Shown here piece after piece: positions 60,234-64,000 of a stretch of DNA of 64,000 bases; positions within the stretch are counted from its first letter, which is position 1; each line of letters opens with the position of its first letter. Source of the stretch: Cricetomys ansorgei (Eukaryota; Chordata; Mammalia; Rodentia; Nesomyidae); assembly GCA_026225945.1 (NCBI GenBank), contig JAMJFZ010000199.1:65884501-65948500 (forward strand). The letters are read 5' to 3'. The notes under the pieces were generated by a model. That model did not search any database. It had not been told where the DNA came from and saw only the letters and a program-made list of their open reading frames with translations. The translations under genes and the position numbers were made by a program.

Positions 60234-61402
60234 AGAAGAACTTTAAAAACAGAGCTGGTATTCATTAATGGCTTGCTTGGCTGGCTGATTCAGCATCTAC
60301 CACATAGTTGCTTTTATTAAATATTTATTGGAAAAATATTGATCCATACATATTCTGCCGTTTTAGAAACAGCTCGACAGTATTGTAAATATTGTGTTCT
60401 ACAAATCTTTATTGCAGATATTACTGGCTAATAGTTGAATCAAAGACATCTTTTTTAAATCCAAGGATTCTTTAATATGGACATTTAATTAGAACTTCAC
60501 AATCAAGCCAATGGTATAACTTTAGAGTATAAGAGAAAGACATTAAATAAATTTGTACTAATGGATGCTTACTGAGGCTGGAACAATGACAAAGCCTGAA
60601 TTAAACCTCAGACTACAAAGAACCACACATTATGGTATAGACTTCAGAATGTCCATAGCTGGTTGAGGGAGAAATCCTTGTCTTACAAAATGACATGTTT
60701 TCCTTAGCTACAGATAAGTAAGTCAAGGGATGAGATCAAACAGTGTGACATCTATAGCTTCATAATCCGCACAACTGGGAGATCAGAGTGCATTGGTTTC
60801 CCAAGAAGAGTATAAATAAATGATAGCAGAGAATGAAACTTAGTCAATTCCAAATTTTCATGATTCTGTCAATTCCGTGTATATTTTTATCAGTATAGCT
60901 CAATAATGGTGTGCTTTGTAATGGGCTGTTCTGTACCCAGGGCTTCTTGAGAGGACAGATCTTCAAGAAATCTCAAATTTGACCTGGGAGCAAGCTCATA
61001 GATTGTTTTTAGATAGTCATTTTCATTTATTAAATGTTGTGCAAGCCTATACACTTTCTTCAACTCAGCTCAAGCCCACACTTCAGACATCTCCTACCTG
61101 AGTCTCTACTTTATTGACTTATTTGTATTATCCATGTTTTAAGTCTTTTCTTCTTCCCTGAGTATCTATTAATATCTTCTTGTGTCAGATATAGATTCAA
61201 GCTCTCAGGATCCAGACATGAACAAAACAAATCACAAAGAAAAGCAAAATTCCCTTTCTTTATAGAGCTTGCCTTCCTGTGGAAATACTTCTCTCCTAGT
61301 GCCACAGTGAATCAGTTATCTCTACTTGACAAAGGAGACATTTGTTCAAGACAGCTGACTGCATTAAGAAGGCTGAAACCTCAACAGACACATGAACACA
61401 CC

Positions 61403-61403
<1 letters not shown>
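60234..61403. other. unrecognised DNA
   Basis: Nothing recognised. Confidence 0.5.
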
Positions 61404-61443
<40 letters not shown>

Positions 61444-61450
61444 ATGTGTG
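61404..61450. repeat. (TG)n microsatellite
   Basis: About 19 TG units then degenerate TGCATGTGTGCG. The 61-codon frame across it encodes a Cys/Val run and is not a gene. Confidence 0.96.
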
Positions 61451-61766
61451 CGTATTTCCCAAGATGACCCAGCTTTTAGTCGAATTCTTTGAGACTCAAA
61501 TACAATTAGTTTTATTCCTTCTGCTCATCATGTGAATCTGTGTTGCCAACTCTTGTAATATCTCATGTTTATGTTGCTGAGGAGTTGGGAAGACATCATT
61601 TCTAAATTAATTGGGCATTTTCAGCTTCTATTGATATTAGTCATAAACCTGACTTTAGGTGGCTGCTCTTATTCCTGGTTATTGTGTGTTAACCTAAATG
61701 TGTGATATAGCTTATTTATGTTCAGTTCTTTAGTCCTGCTCACAGCAGCCAATTGTATGTAAATTG
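61451..61766. other. unrecognised DNA
   Basis: Nothing recognised. Confidence 0.5.
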
Positions 61767-61781
61767 GTGTGTGTGTGCATG

Positions 61782-61817
<36 letters not shown>
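61767..61817. repeat. (TG)n microsatellite
   Basis: TG units with a GCATGCGTGTA interruption near the left. Confidence 0.96.
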
Positions 61818-61818
<1 letters not shown>

Positions 61819-62372
61819 TTTTTTAGGACTTATGAGTGATGACAGGTTATCACAGTATAATGAAACATAATAGAACAGAATGGAGAAATCTTACAATTAT
61901 ATTTTAACAGGTCTTATTTTCAACCCTTCAAGATTCTAACTTCACTTTCAGTCATTTATCTCTTGACCATCCCTGGAAAAGAATATACTCACAGGATCAT
62001 GTTAAAATACTTCTAGATGAATCTGCACATCTGCTGTTCTCTGCTTCAGTTCTGAGTCTCTCTTCTTTTTTTTTTGTTATAAATGGCCTATGTTTTCCCT
62101 TCCTCATTTATACTCAGTAGCATGCAAGCTCCAAAATATCAGAACTAGTTTGTTCTTATGTGTTGTATGTTAAAATTAGTACTTTGATCATAGGGCAACA
62201 TGGTATAAGCTGTGGGTCAAATGGCATTGTTACCCTGCTTATGTTTAATATATGATCTATGTGTAGTTCATGTAATAGAAATTACTGGGAAAAATAATTC
62301 CAAAGAATATTCTATAATACATAAAATTATACAATTTTAAATTTTCAGTTTGTAGAAAAAGTTTTTTTTAAC
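61818..62372. other. unrecognised AT-rich DNA
   Basis: Nothing recognised beyond T and A runs. Confidence 0.5.
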
Positions 62373-62804
62373 TGTATCAATCAGTTGCCCATGTCCATAA
62401 TAAAGTACTTGAGGGAGTTTAGCCTATGCAGGAAATATGTCTATGTAGCTCACAGTCCTTGAGGCTGCAAGGTAAAGGTCTAGGAATCCTTTTATTTGTT
62501 TCCTGGTAGAGGACCTATAGTAGATGGGATCAAATTGATAATTTCTGTTAAATACATGCCAAAGTGAGACAGAAAGTCAAAAACCAGGGAGGGGGCTATC
62601 TTGGTCTTTCTGTTCAATTCCTACTCAGGACAAATAACTCATTCCACAGGGACATATTTGGTTATTAGCAAGGTCAGTGTCCCCAGTCATCAAGTCACCT
62701 CCCACCTAGCTCTACCTACCAAACAGTCTATTTTCCATGATGCCACATAAAAATTGAGTTTCTACTAAGTGGATATTTGGGGAATAAAATGCATCAAAAC
62801 AACA
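62373..62804 (-). mobile_element. older MaLR (MST/ORR1-like) solo LTR
   Basis: Reversed LTR: tgtatcaatcagttgccc, taataaagtacttgaggg, tagctcacagtccttgaggctg, ggtcagtgtccccagtcatc, aagtcacctcccacctagc, then tttggggaataaaatgcatc, ending caaaacaaca. The order matches an MST/THE1-like MaLR LTR, more diverged than the ORR1 pair at 13.4 kb. Confidence 0.75.
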
Positions 62805-64000
62805 GGAAGTGTTTGCTTGTTGTATGAAGCCACACTTATTGTTCATGGATCTCTTGACTGCCTTTGTACCTCATGACAGTGAGATATCGACAGACTGAGA
62901 GATGGTGCCTCTACTCTATGTTCCTTTACAAAAGCTCCTTGCTTTCCTCTAGAAGATAAGCAGAACATCCAGCTTTTTGACAATGCAGTATGATATTACC
63001 ATCTGCAAATATGGTGGGCCACATTCAAGAATGTCCTGAAATGAATGGGGCCTATGACTACCAGCTGAACAGAACTCAATTACAGGATTGCCTGTCAAGA
63101 GGCAGGCATTCCAATAGCGTGTTTGAATTTTAACTCTAAAAAAGAATTATTACTACTAAGTTGAATTTATTTTACTCTTAATAAAGATTCATTTACTATT
63201 CACTAAACCTGAGAATCTTCTACTAATCCAAAAGAGTAAATTTATCCACAGCAGAATAAAAAGACTCATTTAAAATTTAAATATAATGCTTTGAATTCTG
63301 ATAATCTTCACATTTACACCATAGAAGTGATGGAGAAAGGGATGAACCATTATTAGATAACTTTTTAAATGTTATGTATTCTACACATCTTTATAATTAT
63401 TAAAAATAATCATGGGATTAATTTCAACTGTACAATTTGCTAGGGTCTATAAAAGTATTATACACTTTCAAGATCTGCACAAAAGGAAACTGGCTAAACA
63501 TTCTAGCATGACCGAGGATAAGCTACTGAGGCTCCATGACTAGCTGAGGAAACATTGGTAGATGGTGGATTCTGAGGGACATGGTCACTTTTCCTTGTGG
63601 AGTTGGTGATTGGTAAGGTAACTGCCCATGTCTCAGTGGATGACTTCATGTCTTTGCTGATGTAGATACCAGTAGGTTATAAATCAGGACATGAAGTTGG
63701 AGATAAATATATTGAGGGAATTTAGAGGAATAGGAAATATAGAGTTGGTGATAGATATGATCAAGAAACATTGTATGTGAAATTTTCAAAGAAAAATGTA
63801 AATGAGTGCAAAAATGTTCATGTAATCTCTGATTTATGGTCTCTTCTTCTGTAAGTATTAATGATATAGGGAAGGGAGACTTTGAACTGACCCGTTTCAC
63901 ATAGTTTTCCTTTCCTAGCTCATAGCATGTATATGCTTATTGGATAATCTCATGGTAATAAAAAGAGTTTAAAAGTGAGTTCAAGAGATCCATGCCACAT
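62805..64000. other. unrecognised AT-rich DNA
   Basis: No gene or repeat recognised. The 84-codon minus frame at 63,646-63,900 is unremarkable. Confidence 0.5.

Overview
This 64 kb window looks like non-coding nuclear DNA from a muroid rodent (mouse, rat, hamster or vole group). The basis is its mobile-element set: B1 and PB1 (7SL-derived) SINEs, B2/B3 and B4/RSINE1-type tRNA-derived SINEs, Lx-type LINE-1 tails, and rodent MaLR LTRs of the ORR1 and MT types. There is also one IAP-like ERV2/ERVK solo LTR and many long (CA)n, (CT)n, (TTA)n and pentamer microsatellites. Family names come from remembered consensus features, not from a database search. No ID-type SINE was recognised, which weakly argues against rat. 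I cannot name the species.

I found no convincing protein-coding exon, tRNA, rRNA, CRISPR array or gene promoter. The longest open frames are about 60-139 codons, as expected by chance in AT-rich DNA. Many of them are translated microsatellites or lie inside L1 or LTR repeats. The window is best read as intergenic or deep intronic DNA.

Layout. 1-425 is an L1 3' end. 426-13,000 is mostly unrecognised AT-rich DNA with microsatellites, a PB1 fragment, MaLR fragments and candidate LTRs. 13,402-14,870 is an ORR1-type MaLR element with both LTRs and a short non-coding interior. 14,871-25,400 is mostly unique, with PB1/B1/B4 SINEs, L1 3' fragments and a large TCTTC/CCTTC pentamer array near 22 kb. 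25,838-32,730 is a sense Lx-type L1 whose ORF2 is split by about 2.2 kb of other repeats, followed by a long 3' UTR. 33,225-34,050 holds an older L1 piece and a B2/B3 SINE. 34-41 kb is mostly unique, with a B2-type SINE split by an internal microsatellite and a G-rich purine tract. 41,312-47,220 is the most repeat-dense part: two MTE-like LTRs, a B1 with flanking duplications, two opposed L1 3' pieces, and an antisense L1 carrying two separate LTR insertions. 47-64 kb is mostly unique, with microsatellites, B2/B3/B4 SINEs, an ancient L1M fragment and an older MaLR LTR.

No new biological system was found. The observations most worth a second look are the nested L1/ERVK/MT stack at 45.4-47.1 kb with target duplications, the motif-rich ERVK solo LTR inside it, the microsatellite born inside the B2 body at 38.6 kb, and the three-block pentamer array at 22 kb.
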